Counted from the stretch's first letter, positions 1-9,213 are shown. The stretch: DNA of 64,000 nt from an uncultured Acidimicrobiales bacterium (GCA_938038815.1 CALHTF010000028.1:38724-102723), one strand, 5' to 3'. The notes: generated by a model not told the origin, from the sequence alone. Numbers and translations are program-made.

Positions 1-16
1 GGGCCGGCTCGGCGCG

Positions 17-1468
17 TTAGACGGATCGATCTCGGAGTTCGCCATAGCGGGCTCGTAGATCGGCGACCTGTTCGGCGGTGACGTCGGGCGACGGGGCGAC
101 CACCTCGCCATCGCCCAAGCCCCACCGCTCGGCCACTGCCTCAAGCGAGTCACCAGAAACCAATGCCGCAGCCTGCACCCCGGCGCCGGTAGCCACAACC
201 TCGTCTTCGAACGGCACCGTCACCTCGCGTTGGGAGAGGTCGGCCATGATCTGGCGATAGGCATCGGACTTCGCTCCCCCGCCAACCAACAACAGTCGAC
301 CGGTGATCGAAACGCCCGCCGCTCCAAGTGCTTCGAGCCCGTCGAGCATGGCGTGAACCACGCCCTCAAATCCGGCGCGAGCCATTTGGCCGCGACTGGT
401 CGTGGGCCGAAGGCCGACCATCTCGCCCGACGCGTTGGGCCGGTTGGGGGTCCGCTCGCCATCGAAGTACGGCAGCATGATTACGCCTCCGGCCCCAAGG
501 TCTGCGGCGAGGGCCAGCGTGTTGAGCTGCTCGTGGTCGACATCGAGCCAGGATCGAACGGCCTCGGTCACTTTGGTGGCGTTAAGCGTGCACACCAACG
601 GCAAGAAGCGGCCGGTTGCGTCGGCGAACCCCGCCACCGCGCCGGTCGAGTCGGCGGTGGGCACTTCGGAGACCCCGTAAATAGTGCCGGAGGTCCCGAG
701 CGAGATCACTACGTCCTCAGGCCGAAGACCCAAGCCCAAGGCGGCACCCATGTTGTCGCCCGAACCCGGGCCAACGATCACCGTTTCGGCGAGGCCGAGC
801 GCGGCCGCAGCGTCGGCGGTCAAGGTGCCGGCGGAGTCGAGTGGACCCAGCACTTCGGGCACCATCGCCGGATCGATACCGATCCGTTCGAGCAGGTCGT
901 CGTCGTAGTCGCCGATGGTGGGCGACCACCAACCGGTTCCCGATACATCGCCTCGATCGGTGACCGAGCGTCCGCAGAGGCGGAAGGTGAGATAGTCGTG
1001 CGGCAGCATCACCTTGGCGATGCGGGCGAAGGATTCCGGTTCGTGTTCGGCCAACCAAGCGACCTTGGTGATGGTGAACGCCGCGACCGGTACGCTGCCG
1101 CAGGCGTCGGCCCAGGCACCAGCGCCGAGGTCGTCGACCATTGCGGCAGCTTCTTCGGCCGACTCGGTGTCGTTCCAGAGCTTGGCCGGGCGAACCACCT
1201 GATCGTCACCGTCGAGCACCACCATGCCATGCTGCTGTCCAGCGACCGAGATGGCGACCACGTCGTGTCGGACATCGCCGAGCTGGCCAACCGCCTCGAC
1301 CAACGCAGCCCACCATTCGGCCGGGTCTTGTTCGCTACGAGGCGGCTCGGTGGGCGCGTGCGACGCTCGACCGACACCCACCACTTCGCCGGTGGCGACC
1401 CGTCGGGCCTCAACCTTTGTCGACTGGGTGCTGCTATCGACGCCTAGGACTACTGGATCGTTGCTCAC
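17..1468 (-). CDS. xylB: xylulokinase (FGGY carbohydrate kinase)
   Basis: A 483-residue FGGY-family sugar kinase, most like actinobacterial xylulokinases that phosphorylate D-xylulose with ATP to feed the pentose phosphate pathway. The N-terminal phosphate loop GVDSSTQSTK (residues 9-18), the substrate segment SVAGQQHGMVVLD (74-86) and LWNDT (97-101) are xylulokinase-like. GSGDNMGAALG carries the probable catalytic Asp238. The second ATP lobe shows ISLGTSGTIYG (255-265) and a C-terminal LVGGGAKSDAYRQI adenosine motif. The length fits the family (about 480-500). It lies at the window edge and no xylose isomerase or transporter is visible, so the substrate rests on family similarity. Cytoplasmic. 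Confidence 0.88.
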   Translation of the reverse strand: MSNDPVVLGVDSSTQSTKVEARRVATGEVVGVGRASHAPTEPPRSEQDPAEWWAALVEAVGQLGDVRHDVVAISVAGQQHGMVVLDGDDQVVRPAKLWNDTESAEEAAAMVDDLGAGAWADACGSVPVAAFTITKVAWLAEHEPESFARIAKVMLPHDYLTFRLCGRSVTDRGDVSGTGWWSPTIGDYDDDLLERIGIDPAMVPEVLGPLDSAGTLTADAAAALGLAETVIVGPGSGDNMGAALGLGLRPEDVVISLGTSGTIYGVSEVPTADSTGAVAGFADATGRFLPLVCTLNATKVTEAVRSWLDVDHEQLNTLALAADLGAGGVIMLPYFDGERTPNRPNASGEMVGLRPTTSRGQMARAGFEGVVHAMLDGLEALGAAGVSITGRLLLVGGGAKSDAYRQIMADLSQREVTVPFEDEVVATGAGVQAAALVSGDSLEAVAERWGLGDGEVVAPSPDVTAEQVADLRARYGELRDRSV

Positions 1469-1528
1469 CGAGGCGTTTTACCGCGTCGCGTCGCAGGGTC
1501 TGCAACCGGATCGAATCAGCACGACCGG

Positions 1529-3094
1529 CTAGCAGTGACGACGGACCGAGCCGACGTACCCGAGACCCTTAAAGTCACCGAATCGGCGGGTCTTGCCACA
1601 CTCGACGATCAGCGCATCGCTAAACGGTGTACCGGCGCCGTAGGAGACGCTGGCCACGCCATTGGACCTGAGGCCGGTCATCAGGTCCTCGACGTCGTCG
1701 CCCTCGAGGTTGACCACCTTGATCGCCTTGAGCCGGGGGCCGCCGTCGAGCTGGGGCAGTGGCTTAAAGCGGGTCGAACCGCTCCACGAAACGAAGGTCT
1801 GCTTGGCCTTGTTCTTGCGGAAGATCACGTCGGTGACACCATCGCCGTTGAGATCGGCGAAGCGGAGCTTCTTCACACCCTTGCGCAGGTTGTTGATCAC
1901 CACGGTGCTGCCGTCGAGATTCTCGATCTTCCACTCGCCCTTGGTAACCCACAACAGTTCGTCAGCTCGGTCGCCGTCGAAGTTTCCGATGCGCACGTTC
2001 TTGACGTCTTCGGGCGCCACCAGCTGTCGTCGCTCGCCGATTTTCGGCACGTACCAAATGCCGTTGTGGCGGATGATGTCGGGTTTGTTATCGCCGTCAA
2101 AGTCAGCCGACGGAACCGCTACTGGGCCGAGTTGATTGCGCTGGCCAAGCCAGTTGTCGAGCCACCCGGCGACATCGCCTCGGGGGCTGCCGTTGCGACC
2201 GTTGCCGCCTCGGTACCAAAGCGCCACATACCGTCCGCCGTTGTTGGCCGACTCGAGACCTTGGAAGATACCCACCTGCACTCGGGTGCCGTTGGCGTCG
2301 TACCAGTAGGCCGGGCCACCCGAGTCGCCGCTGCGAACCCCGGTGCCGTTGGCGCCTTTGAGACACATGCGGTGCACGTCGCCACCGACCCAGCCGCCGG
2401 TGCCGCTCGGGCACGGGAACGCCGCACCGTTCGATCGGCCTTCTTGCATGATGTTGGAGAAGTTGCTGGTGGCCGAGGTCTTGCCGTAGCCAAAGACGTG
2501 AAACTCCTGCTCGGCGAGGAACGAGGTGAGTCGGCTGGTGTTCATCGACCAGTCGGTCACGAGCTTCACGGGGCGAGCGATGTGTGACGGAACGGGTTCG
2601 GTGAGTCGCACGAGCATGATGTCGACGTCGCCGGGAATCGAGTATTCGTAAGCCTTAGCGGCCAACTTCGGATTGTTGGAATCCTTGCCGAACAGCACAT
2701 TGATGCCCTCGGGAAGCACGTGGCGAACGTCGTAGAACCGGTCGGGAAGCTCCCAATCGTCGAAGCCGCTTCGCGGCGGGTGCGGCGGCGGGTTCGGGAT
2801 GTCGTGGCGCACGCAGTGTTCCGCGGTCAGCACGAGGTTCGGCGCCACCAACGAGCCGCTGCATGTCGAGCCTCGGGTCGTGACCCGCACCGTCGTGTGG
2901 TTGAACGTGGTGTCAGCGGCGTCGCTGCCACCTTCGATTGCGCCCGCCGGAGCGGCCAGTCCAGCGACCGACAGGCTGCTCGCCACCAGCAAAAGCACCA
3001 AAAGCGCCATGGCCGTGCGGCCGCGCCGATAGAGGGGGGAGGGAAGATCCATAGCCTCCAGAAGTACCAGTTCGAATGACCTATGCCAAGGCAT
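1529..3094 (-). CDS. secreted trypsin-like serine protease with C-terminal FG-GAP repeats
   Basis: 521 residues. A hydrophobic signal segment (about residues 29-50, ending AAPAGA) precedes an S1 peptidase domain. The catalytic triad is visible as TAEHC (His93), GDVDIML (Asp158) and GDSGGP (Ser258). From about residue 325 there are three FG-GAP/VCBS-type calcium-loop repeats: ADFDGDNKPD, GNFDGDRADE and ADLNGDGVTD, as in beta-propeller tails of secreted proteins. An in-frame ATG at 3052, with GGAGG just upstream, would give a more usual signal peptide and may be the true start. Predicted extracellular endopeptidase; substrate unknown. It reads toward xylB on the same strand, 60 bp away. Confidence 0.85.
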   Translation of the reverse strand: MPWHRSFELVLLEAMDLPSPLYRRGRTAMALLVLLLVASSLSVAGLAAPAGAIEGGSDAADTTFNHTTVRVTTRGSTCSGSLVAPNLVLTAEHCVRHDIPNPPPHPPRSGFDDWELPDRFYDVRHVLPEGINVLFGKDSNNPKLAAKAYEYSIPGDVDIMLVRLTEPVPSHIARPVKLVTDWSMNTSRLTSFLAEQEFHVFGYGKTSATSNFSNIMQEGRSNGAAFPCPSGTGGWVGGDVHRMCLKGANGTGVRSGDSGGPAYWYDANGTRVQVGIFQGLESANNGGRYVALWYRGGNGRNGSPRGDVAGWLDNWLGQRNQLGPVAVPSADFDGDNKPDIIRHNGIWYVPKIGERRQLVAPEDVKNVRIGNFDGDRADELLWVTKGEWKIENLDGSTVVINNLRKGVKKLRFADLNGDGVTDVIFRKNKAKQTFVSWSGSTRFKPLPQLDGGPRLKAIKVVNLEGDDVEDLMTGLRSNGVASVSYGAGTPFSDALIVECGKTRRFGDFKGLGYVGSVRRHC

Positions 3095-3210
3095 GACCTC
3101 GCACGGAGCGTCACCATCCCAGCACCAAGAGTAACCAAACGCGTCCGCGGGAGGATTTCGTCACGCTAAGCACCCTTCTCGCCGCTCTACGTCCACCAAA
3201 CGCGCACCAC

Positions 3211-3282
3211 GACTCAGAGTCACGGGACAACGCACCACGACTCAGAGTCACGGGACAACGCACCACGACTCTGAGTCATGGC
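3211..3282. repeat. 28-bp tandem repeat, about 2.5 units
   Basis: Two identical head-to-tail units (3211-3238 and 3239-3266) and a diverged partial third (3267-3282). Each unit starts with the 11-bp palindrome GACTCAGAGTC and continues ACGGGACAACGCACCAC. The same unit recurs at 26826-26957. There are no spacers. It lies in the 248-bp gap between the protease start and the tRNA terminator; I see no gene in that gap. Confidence 0.9.
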
Positions 3283-3298
3283 ACACGAAAAACACGAA

Positions 3299-3324
3299 GA
3301 GTCTGGCGTTGCAACGCCAGACTC
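3299..3324 (-). terminator. Rho-independent terminator after tRNA-Ala
   Basis: A perfect 26-bp palindrome (13 bp per arm, core GCGTTGCAACGC) lies 18 bp beyond the 3' end of the tRNA. On the minus strand it is followed by TTCGTGTTTTTCG, a T-rich tract. It should end the tRNA transcript. Confidence 0.8.
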
Positions 3325-3341
3325 CTGAGTTGAGTGAGTGA

Positions 3342-3416
<75 letters not shown>

Positions 3417-3480
3417 GTAAAGGGAGCCTCACCCTACCTATGGGAACGCTCGGGCGCTAGCCACGGGATAGAACTGTGGG

Positions 3481-4209
3481 GTGAGTCTTTACGAGCATCC
3501 GTACCCGTCGGCCGAGCTGGCGGCCAAGCACCCATTTATCCCGCTCGACTTCGAGCGCCGGCCCGAACCTGAGATGTTGGCACGGGCCCAACAACTGCAC
3601 GACGAACTCGACCAACGGCGCAGCGTCCGGATGTTCTCGCCCGACCCGGTGCCTGCCGAACTTATCGAACTCGCCGTGTCGACCGCCGCGACCGCTCCGT
3701 CGGGGGCCCACAAACAGCCGTGGCGATTCGTGGCGATCCAGGACCCCCAGATCAAGGCCGCCATCCAACAAGCAGCCGAAGAAGAAGAACGGGTCAACTA
3801 CCTCGAGAACCGGTTGAACGAAGAATGGCAAGAAGCCTTAGCCCCGCTCGGTACCGATCATCACAAAGAGTTCTTGTCGGTCGCCCCGTGGATCGTCGTG
3901 CTATTCGAAGAGCGCTACGAAGTTCGAGATGTCGACGGCGAGCCCGAACGGCGCAAGAACTACTACGTCAAAGAAAGTGTTGGTATGGCCGCCGGCATGT
4001 TCATCACCGCGCTGCACCACATGGGCCTCGCGACCCTCCCCCACACTCCGTCGCCTATGGCATTCCTGTCACAGGTCCTCGAACGCCCCGAGAACGAACG
4101 GCCCTTTGCGTTGTTTCCCGTCGGCTATCCCCTCGATGGCGTGCAGGTTCCCGACCTCAGTCGCAAACCGCTGTCCGACGTGCTGGTGCGTGTCGGGTCG
4201 ACCAGTTAG
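3481..4209 (+). CDS. nitroreductase-family flavoprotein, iodotyrosine-deiodinase-like
   Basis: 242 residues, GTG start. Nitroreductase-fold FMN protein. RRSVRMFS (47-54) and PSGAHKQPWRF (73-83) form the FMN phosphate and isoalloxazine contacts. The lid region carries Glu103, Tyr107 (in EERVNY) and Lys129, at spacings that match the Glu/Tyr/Lys triad that grips the zwitterion of iodotyrosine in iodotyrosine deiodinases. The C-terminus VGYPLDGVQVPDLSRKPL also follows that subfamily. It may catalyse reductive dehalogenation of halotyrosines or reduce related substrates. No TM segment. Its stop overlaps by 4 bp the stop of the convergent histidine kinase gene. Family assignment firm; substrate inferred from memory of the animal enzyme. 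Confidence 0.85.
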   Translation: MSLYEHPYPSAELAAKHPFIPLDFERRPEPEMLARAQQLHDELDQRRSVRMFSPDPVPAELIELAVSTAATAPSGAHKQPWRFVAIQDPQIKAAIQQAAEEEERVNYLENRLNEEWQEALAPLGTDHHKEFLSVAPWIVVLFEERYEVRDVDGEPERRKNYYVKESVGMAAGMFITALHHMGLATLPHTPSPMAFLSQVLERPENERPFALFPVGYPLDGVQVPDLSRKPLSDVLVRVGSTS

Positions 4210-5534
4210 GCCGACGACTCGGCGTTCTTCGGGAGCCAAATGTTAAACAGCGATCCTTCACCGAGCTTGCTCTCGACAGTGATCGATCCGTTGTGGCGTT
4301 CGAGGATCCGACGACAGATCGCCAAGCCCATACCCGATCCCTCGTACTCGGCCGATGAGTGCAGTCGCTGAAAAGGCTCGAACACTTTCTGGGCGAACCG
4401 TTCCTCAAAACCAATGCCGTTGTCGCGAACCGAAATTCGGTGCCACAGCTCGTCGCGGTCGTCGGCGGCTATCTCAATTTCTAGCCGCTTGCCCGGCTGA
4501 CGGTATTTTATTGCGTTCTCGACCAGGGCGGAGAACAGCTGCTCGAACTGGCCACCGTCGACGGTCAGCGCTGGTAGATCGGTGGCGATCGTTAGCGCAC
4601 CTTCTACCTGTTCAAGACCCCGAGCGTGGGCCGCAACGGCCTCGTTTACAAGTACGGCGATGTCGACGGGTTCCGGGTGGATCGATTTTGAGTTCACGCG
4701 CGAGAACCGCAGCAGGTCGTTTACCAATACCTGCATCCGATGCGAAGCATGGCGCATCCGCTTGAGGTTGTGGAGCGACTCCCCCGTCAACCGGTCTCCG
4801 GCCTTGGTCTCGAGTCGATCGCCGAACGCTTGGATCTTGCGCAGCGGCTCCTGCAGATCGTGCGACGCCACATGCGCGAAATCTTCGAGATCGCGGTTGC
4901 TCTCGATCAGCCGACCGGTTGCGGCCTCGAGTTCCACATGCTGGTCCGAAACCTGCTTGAGAACCCGACACTTTTCGATCCCGAAGGCGAGCACTTGGGC
5001 AGCTCGTTCGAGCAACTGCACTCGGCGGGTCTCGACCAGCACGTCGCCCATCGAATACAGCGCGAGAACCCCGATCGGCACCTCGGTCTTGGCCGCAAAC
5101 AGGAGGGCCTCGTTCACGTCGAGCTTGCGAATTTGCTCGACGATGGCCACGTACTCCTTCGACAGCGGAACGTCGGGAATCTGGTTGTCGTTGATGACCA
5201 TGGTCGAGTTGGTTCGCAGGCAGTGCCCCTCAAACGATCCCTCGGCGCTGATCGCAAGCTCGTTGAGGAGTCGCTTGATGCCGGCCGCCTCGGCTGGCGG
5301 CAAACCGTCGGGGCTGGCATCGACTAGGTGGCTCCACGCCGGCACCAACAGCTGTTGGTCGGCCTCGAATCGGCGGAAGACCATGCCGCCGCTCGCGTTC
5401 ATGCCCTCGAGCAAGTTGAGCACCGCCTCGATCAAGGCGTCCTCGTCGTGGTGGGTGTTCACCAGGTGCACGACATCGAGGAAGATCTGTAGGTCCTCTG
5501 CTTTGGTCGAGTGAGCACTCGTGGTTGTTTTCAC
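4206..5534 (-). CDS. soluble GAF-domain sensor histidine kinase
   Basis: 442 residues with no membrane segment. An N-terminal GAF-like sensory domain (about 15-185) is followed by a short coiled coil and a HisKA dimerisation domain. The H-box is intact: FAHVASHDLQEPLRK, with the phosphoacceptor His. The HATPase domain has N box (ENAIKY), G1 (DNGIGF), F box (FEPFQRLH) and G2 (GSGMGLAI). Bacteriophytochrome-like DLQEPLR subfamily. The start overlaps the stop of the upstream kinase-like gene by 4 bp, so the two are probably co-translated. No response regulator lies nearby, so the partner is unknown. Confidence 0.88.
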   Translation of the reverse strand: MKTTTSAHSTKAEDLQIFLDVVHLVNTHHDEDALIEAVLNLLEGMNASGGMVFRRFEADQQLLVPAWSHLVDASPDGLPPAEAAGIKRLLNELAISAEGSFEGHCLRTNSTMVINDNQIPDVPLSKEYVAIVEQIRKLDVNEALLFAAKTEVPIGVLALYSMGDVLVETRRVQLLERAAQVLAFGIEKCRVLKQVSDQHVELEAATGRLIESNRDLEDFAHVASHDLQEPLRKIQAFGDRLETKAGDRLTGESLHNLKRMRHASHRMQVLVNDLLRFSRVNSKSIHPEPVDIAVLVNEAVAAHARGLEQVEGALTIATDLPALTVDGGQFEQLFSALVENAIKYRQPGKRLEIEIAADDRDELWHRISVRDNGIGFEERFAQKVFEPFQRLHSSAEYEGSGMGLAICRRILERHNGSITVESKLGEGSLFNIWLPKNAESSA

Positions 5535-6868
5535 GACTGCCCCTCGATCAGTGCGGGGGTAATGGCGGTCGGGTGCGACGGGGCAGGGGTCGCACGCGCT
5601 GGGACCGGGAGGTGCACGACGAAGGTCGCCCCTTCACCCGCTTTGCTATATGCGGTGAGCTTTCCGCCGTGGCGAACCGCGATCCGCTTACATACCGACA
5701 GGCCAATCCCCGACCCGCTGTACTCGGCCACCCCATGGAGGCGCTGAAACGGACGGAAGATCTTGTCGAGAAACTTGCCGTCGAACCCAATACCGTTATC
5801 GGACACCGTCACCTCATACACCGTGCTGGTGGTGTTCGCTAGGCCAACGATGATGCGGGGTTCAACGCCCTCGGCCCGGAACTTGATGGCGTTGCCCACC
5901 AAGTTCTGCAACAGCTGCCGAAGCTGGGTAGGACTGCCAGACACGGTGGGCAGTTCGCCAATCTTCACCGACGCTCCAGATTCGGCGATCGCAACTTCCA
6001 AGTCGCTCAATACGTCGGCCATCACCAACTCGAGATCGACCATCTCGTGGGACACGTCGGCGGTGTGCACACTCGAGAACGTGAGCAGGTCGTTGATAAG
6101 CCGCTGCATGCGATCGCTTGCGCTGTGTATCCGGTCGAGGTAGTCGAGTTCGCGTTCGGCGAGCTGACCGACCGCGGTCTTTTCGAGTCGGTCGCCGAAG
6201 GTGATGATCTTGCGTAGGGGGTCCTGAAGATCACGGGACGCCATTTCGGCAAAGTTCTGAAAGTCGTTGTTGCTCGCTTGGAGCTTCTGGTGCACTGCGG
6301 TCATCTCGTCGAGTTGCCGCGCTGCCTCGTCGACCAGGGTGAGCTTTTCGAGGGTCATCGCCACTACCGACCCAAGAACCTCTAGAGCGTCGATGTAGCC
6401 GCGGGCCAGGCCCTGCTGTCGGTCGCCAATGACCCAGGTCGCACCGATCAGGTTCTGGGTTCCGCGAAGCGGCAGCGTGATGAGATCCACATCGCTTTCG
6501 CTGGTCCGGTCCGCCATCGAACGGGCCCACACCTCGGGGTCGGTACCTTCGGGTGCCAGTGGCGGATTGTCGAACCGGCAGATCAAGCGTTCGCCGGTTC
6601 GGGCCGAGTGATGCGGCGGAATGAAGGCGCCGAAGAGATCGAGGCGGGTTGGAGGGGCACCGTTTTGCACTACCCAGACCGACTCGACGCCGTCGATTGT
6701 CGTCATGACCCCCGACCGGACCACACCATCGAGTGAGCACAGAAACGCACACGTCTGTTCGAGCACCGCGTCGCGGTCGGCCAATGGCGCGATGTCAAAG
6801 ATCAGCTCTTCGACTCGAGCGAGCACCGAGTCGGGGTCGACAACCCCCTGATGGTCCATGGTCGTCAT
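5531..6868 (-). CDS. GAF-domain histidine-kinase homologue lacking the phosphoacceptor His
   Basis: 445 residues, same architecture and subfamily as its downstream neighbour: GAF-like region (about 15-175), coiled coil, HisKA, HATPase. The H-box reads FAEMASRDLQDPLRK. Arg212 (codon CGT, 6233-6235) replaces the phosphoacceptor histidine. The ATP-binding boxes look intact: N box NLVGNAIKF, G1 SDNGIGF, F box FRPFQRLH, G2 GSGIGLSV. It may be a regulatory pseudokinase, or may phosphorylate the His of its partner in a heterodimer. First gene of the overlapping pair. A proline/alanine-rich tail follows the ATPase domain. Confidence 0.88.
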   Translation of the reverse strand: MTTMDHQGVVDPDSVLARVEELIFDIAPLADRDAVLEQTCAFLCSLDGVVRSGVMTTIDGVESVWVVQNGAPPTRLDLFGAFIPPHHSARTGERLICRFDNPPLAPEGTDPEVWARSMADRTSESDVDLITLPLRGTQNLIGATWVIGDRQQGLARGYIDALEVLGSVVAMTLEKLTLVDEAARQLDEMTAVHQKLQASNNDFQNFAEMASRDLQDPLRKIITFGDRLEKTAVGQLAERELDYLDRIHSASDRMQRLINDLLTFSSVHTADVSHEMVDLELVMADVLSDLEVAIAESGASVKIGELPTVSGSPTQLRQLLQNLVGNAIKFRAEGVEPRIIVGLANTTSTVYEVTVSDNGIGFDGKFLDKIFRPFQRLHGVAEYSGSGIGLSVCKRIAVRHGGKLTAYSKAGEGATFVVHLPVPARATPAPSHPTAITPALIEGQS

Positions 6869-6928
6869 ATCGGCGATTCACGCCGAGTTTTTACCCAGCC
6901 GAACGTACGAACGGGCTGCGAACCAGGA

Positions 6929-7423
6929 TTAGCTGATCTTGCGGTACTGACCGAGCTCGACCGACTCGTCGGCGGCGGCGATCGGGTTCACCACGCTGCG
7001 GCGCTGAGGAAGCTGGGTAACAACCGCTTGCCGCTCGGCCTGGAATCGACCACGACGCAACATCATGACCCCGAACCCAAGAGCGAGGGCGTCGATGGCG
7101 AGGTGGGCATAGAGCGCATACCGGCCAAACATGGTGGTTGCGACCAGGAAAAACAGGGCGAGAGCAATGAGCGAACCGAGCACGTCGCGCCGGCGACGGG
7201 CGGCGGCAGCGGCCGACGGCGGCATCAACGGCTCGCCTTTGGGCTGGCCGTTTGTTGCGATTGGACTACCGGTCGGACGTTCGAGACGCGACAGTTGATC
7301 GCCGAAACCACCCACCGTGGTGCGGGCAGGACGCGAGGTGAGTTGTGGAATACGCTGGATCAGCGGTGGAACAAGCACCACTGCCCACAAAATCCCCAAA
7401 ATCAACAAGGCCAAGAAGGTCAC
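6929..7423 (-). CDS. hypothetical membrane protein
   Basis: 164 residues. An N-terminal hydrophobic segment (residues 1-22) is followed by a polar, Pro/Ala-rich stretch (25-75), then two adjacent hydrophobic segments (about 83-102 and 106-122) and a basic C-terminus. The layout resembles small actinobacterial membrane proteins of unknown function. I recognise no enzymatic motif. It lies between the terminator that follows moaC and the kinase pair, all on the minus strand. Confidence 0.7.
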   Translation of the reverse strand: MTFLALLILGILWAVVLVPPLIQRIPQLTSRPARTTVGGFGDQLSRLERPTGSPIATNGQPKGEPLMPPSAAAAARRRRDVLGSLIALALFFLVATTMFGRYALYAHLAIDALALGFGVMMLRRGRFQAERQAVVTQLPQRRSVVNPIAAADESVELGQYRKIS

Positions 7424-7516
7424 TTCTCTCGTAACTCCTACGTGTGATTGGGATAGTACGGCGGATCGCGCTCAGAGTGGTGGATATCGCGCGAACCGCG
7501 CGATACGGGGAAGGCC

Positions 7517-7550
7517 GAAAAAGTGACCGGCCCGAGCGAATGCTCAGGCC
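7517..7550 (-). terminator. Rho-independent terminator downstream of moaC
   Basis: On the minus strand the stem GGCCTGAGC / GCTCGGGCC (one T.G pair) with loop ATTC (7529-7550) is followed by GGTCACTTTTTC. It lies about 75 bp past the moaC stop and should end the moeA-moaA-moaC transcript before the membrane-protein gene. Confidence 0.7.
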
Positions 7551-7622
7551 CCCTCCAAGAACATTACAGTTCTACTACGAACGACCTCGCCGAGTAAGTC
7601 AGGAGGCTCGATTTCTTGCCAC

Positions 7623-8183
7623 TTACTCCCCAAGGGTTTCTGCAGCAACAGAAGCAACATCGTCCCCATCGTTCCCGGGGGTCTCGGTAGCTTCACCGGC
7701 ATCGGCCTCGCGCTTGAAGGTTCCGGACTTGCCGCCCGTCTTCTCCCAAAGGGCAACGTCGCTGATAACCATGGCCTTGTCCATCGACTTCGCCATGTCG
7801 TAAATCGTCAGCGCGGCAACCGTGGTAGCGGTGAGGGCTTCCATCTCCACGCCGGTGCGGTCAAGGGTTTCGACCGTCGACTCGACCTCGATGAAGTCGT
7901 CCTCGATCGTGAAGTTCACGTTTACCGCACCGATCATCAACGGGTGACACAGCGGAATGAGGTCCGACGTTCGTTTCGCGGCCTGGATCCCGGCCACTCG
8001 AGCCACGGCGAGCACGTCGCCCTTGTTCATCGAACCCCGAGCGATGGCGGTTGCGGTCTCGGACTCCATGTACACCCGACCCCGGGCGATGGCACGGCGA
8101 TGAGTTGGGTCCTTCGGCGTAACGTCGACCATGCGGGCCCGGCCAGATGCGTCGAGATGAGTAAAGCCTGCGTGATCGGACAT
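7623..8183 (-). CDS. moaC: cyclic pyranopterin monophosphate synthase MoaC
   Basis: 186 residues. MoaC converts the 3',8-cyclo-GTP made by MoaA into cyclic pyranopterin monophosphate, the first stable molybdenum-cofactor intermediate. Diagnostic segments are [18 protein letters not shown] near the N-terminus, [12 protein letters not shown] (active site) and [10 protein letters not shown]. The family core is about 160 residues; the last 25 or so are an acidic/Ala-rich extension. Cytoplasmic, normally hexameric. Forms a minus-strand run with moaA (46 bp upstream) and moeA. Confidence 0.95.
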   Translation of the reverse strand: MSDHAGFTHLDASGRARMVDVTPKDPTHRRAIARGRVYMESETATAIARGSMNKGDVLAVARVAGIQAAKRTSDLIPLCHPLMIGAVNVNFTIEDDFIEVESTVETLDRTGVEMEALTATTVAALTIYDMAKSMDKAMVISDVALWEKTGGKSGTFKREADAGEATETPGNDGDDVASVAAETLGE

Positions 8184-8229
8184 GGCTACGACTGTAGAGC
8201 CAACCCCCCAGGGCTGGACACCCGAGCAA

Positions 8230-9213
8230 CTAGCCGCCGATTTGGCTCATGCTCCGGTTCGGCCGGATGAACGTGACCTGCCCGATGTTGTGACCAGCCC
8301 ACTTGGCCAACACACCCTCTTCGAGCTTGGCGGCGATGACATCGTCGGACGAGCCATCGCGCAGCAGCGCCCGCAAGTCGAACTCGTCGACCGCAAAGAG
8401 GCAATTACGGAACTGGCCATCAGCGGTGAGGCGAACTCGGTCGCAGGTGTCGCAGAACGACTGGGTGACACTGGCGACCACACCAAACTCGCCCTGGCCA
8501 TCGAGATAACGGAACCGGGTCGCCGGCGCCGAACTGCGTTGAATCGGCTCGACCGGATAGGTGGCACTGATTTTTTCGATGATCTCGGTTTGGGTAACCA
8601 CCGTCTCGTTCGACCAACGCCCTTCAGCATCGAGCGGCATAAATTCGATGAACCGAACCATCACGCCTTTGTCGCGGCCAAAGGCAGCGAAGTCGAGCAG
8701 TTCGTCGTCGTTGATGCCTCGCATCATGACGGCGTTGATTTTGACTGGGTCGAAACCGGCAGCCACCGCGGCGTCGATACCGTCGAGCACCTTGGCGAGG
8801 TCGTCGCGACGGGTGAGCTCGACAAAGCGGTCGCGGTCGAAGGAGTCGAGGGAGATGTTGATCCGCTTGAGGCCCGCATCTTTGAGCGTCTGGGCTTGCC
8901 CGGCGAGCGTTGCGCCGTTGGTGGTGAGCGCCAGGTCGACCCCGAGATTCGCCAGCTTCTCGATAAGCACCGGAAGCTTGGCCCGAATGGTGGGTTCGCC
9001 GCCGGTCAGACGAATACTGTCGACCCCATAGCGCTCGACCATGATGCTGGCGATGCGTTCGATCTCTTCAAAGGTCAATAGCTCTTCACGAGCGGTCCAC
9101 TTCATACCCTCGGCAGGCATGCAGTACTGACAGCGGAAATTGCAGCGGTCGGTTACCGAAATCCGCAGATCGCGGTGCACCCGCCCAAACGTGTCGATTA
9201 GCTGTTTGCCCAC
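8230..9213 (-). CDS. moaA: GTP 3',8-cyclase MoaA
   Basis: 327 residues, GTG start ([20 protein letters not shown]). Radical SAM enzyme that cyclises GTP in the first step of molybdenum-cofactor synthesis. It has the SAM [4Fe-4S] motif CNFRCQYC near residue 23, LTGGEPT, and the second cluster's cysteines in [18 protein letters not shown]. The C-terminal Gly-Gly (SQIGG) required in MoaA is present. Co-directional with moaC and moeA. Confidence 0.96.
   Translation of the reverse strand: MGKQLIDTFGRVHRDLRISVTDRCNFRCQYCMPAEGMKWTAREELLTFEEIERIASIMVERYGVDSIRLTGGEPTIRAKLPVLIEKLANLGVDLALTTNGATLAGQAQTLKDAGLKRINISLDSFDRDRFVELTRRDDLAKVLDGIDAAVAAGFDPVKINAVMMRGINDDELLDFAAFGRDKGVMVRFIEFMPLDAEGRWSNETVVTQTEIIEKISATYPVEPIQRSSAPATRFRYLDGQGEFGVVASVTQSFCDTCDRVRLTADGQFRNCLFAVDEFDLRALLRDGSSDDVIAAKLEEGVLAKWAGHNIGQVTFIRPNRSMSQIGG

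Noticed and set aside
230..1447. Long plus-strand open frame opposite xylB
   Set aside because: Antisense shadow in GC-rich DNA; the encoded residues match no family and xylB motifs lie on the other strand. The same applies to 44830-46530, 47502-49496 and 60469-62052.
3211..3282. CRISPR-like repeat arrays (here and 26826-26957)
   Set aside because: The 28-bp units are directly adjacent with no spacers, and no cas genes are in the window.
8184..8229. Molybdenum-cofactor riboswitch for the moa genes
   Set aside because: Gaps between moeA, moaA and moaC are 45-46 bp and only 18 bp precede moeA, too short for a moco-type riboswitch.
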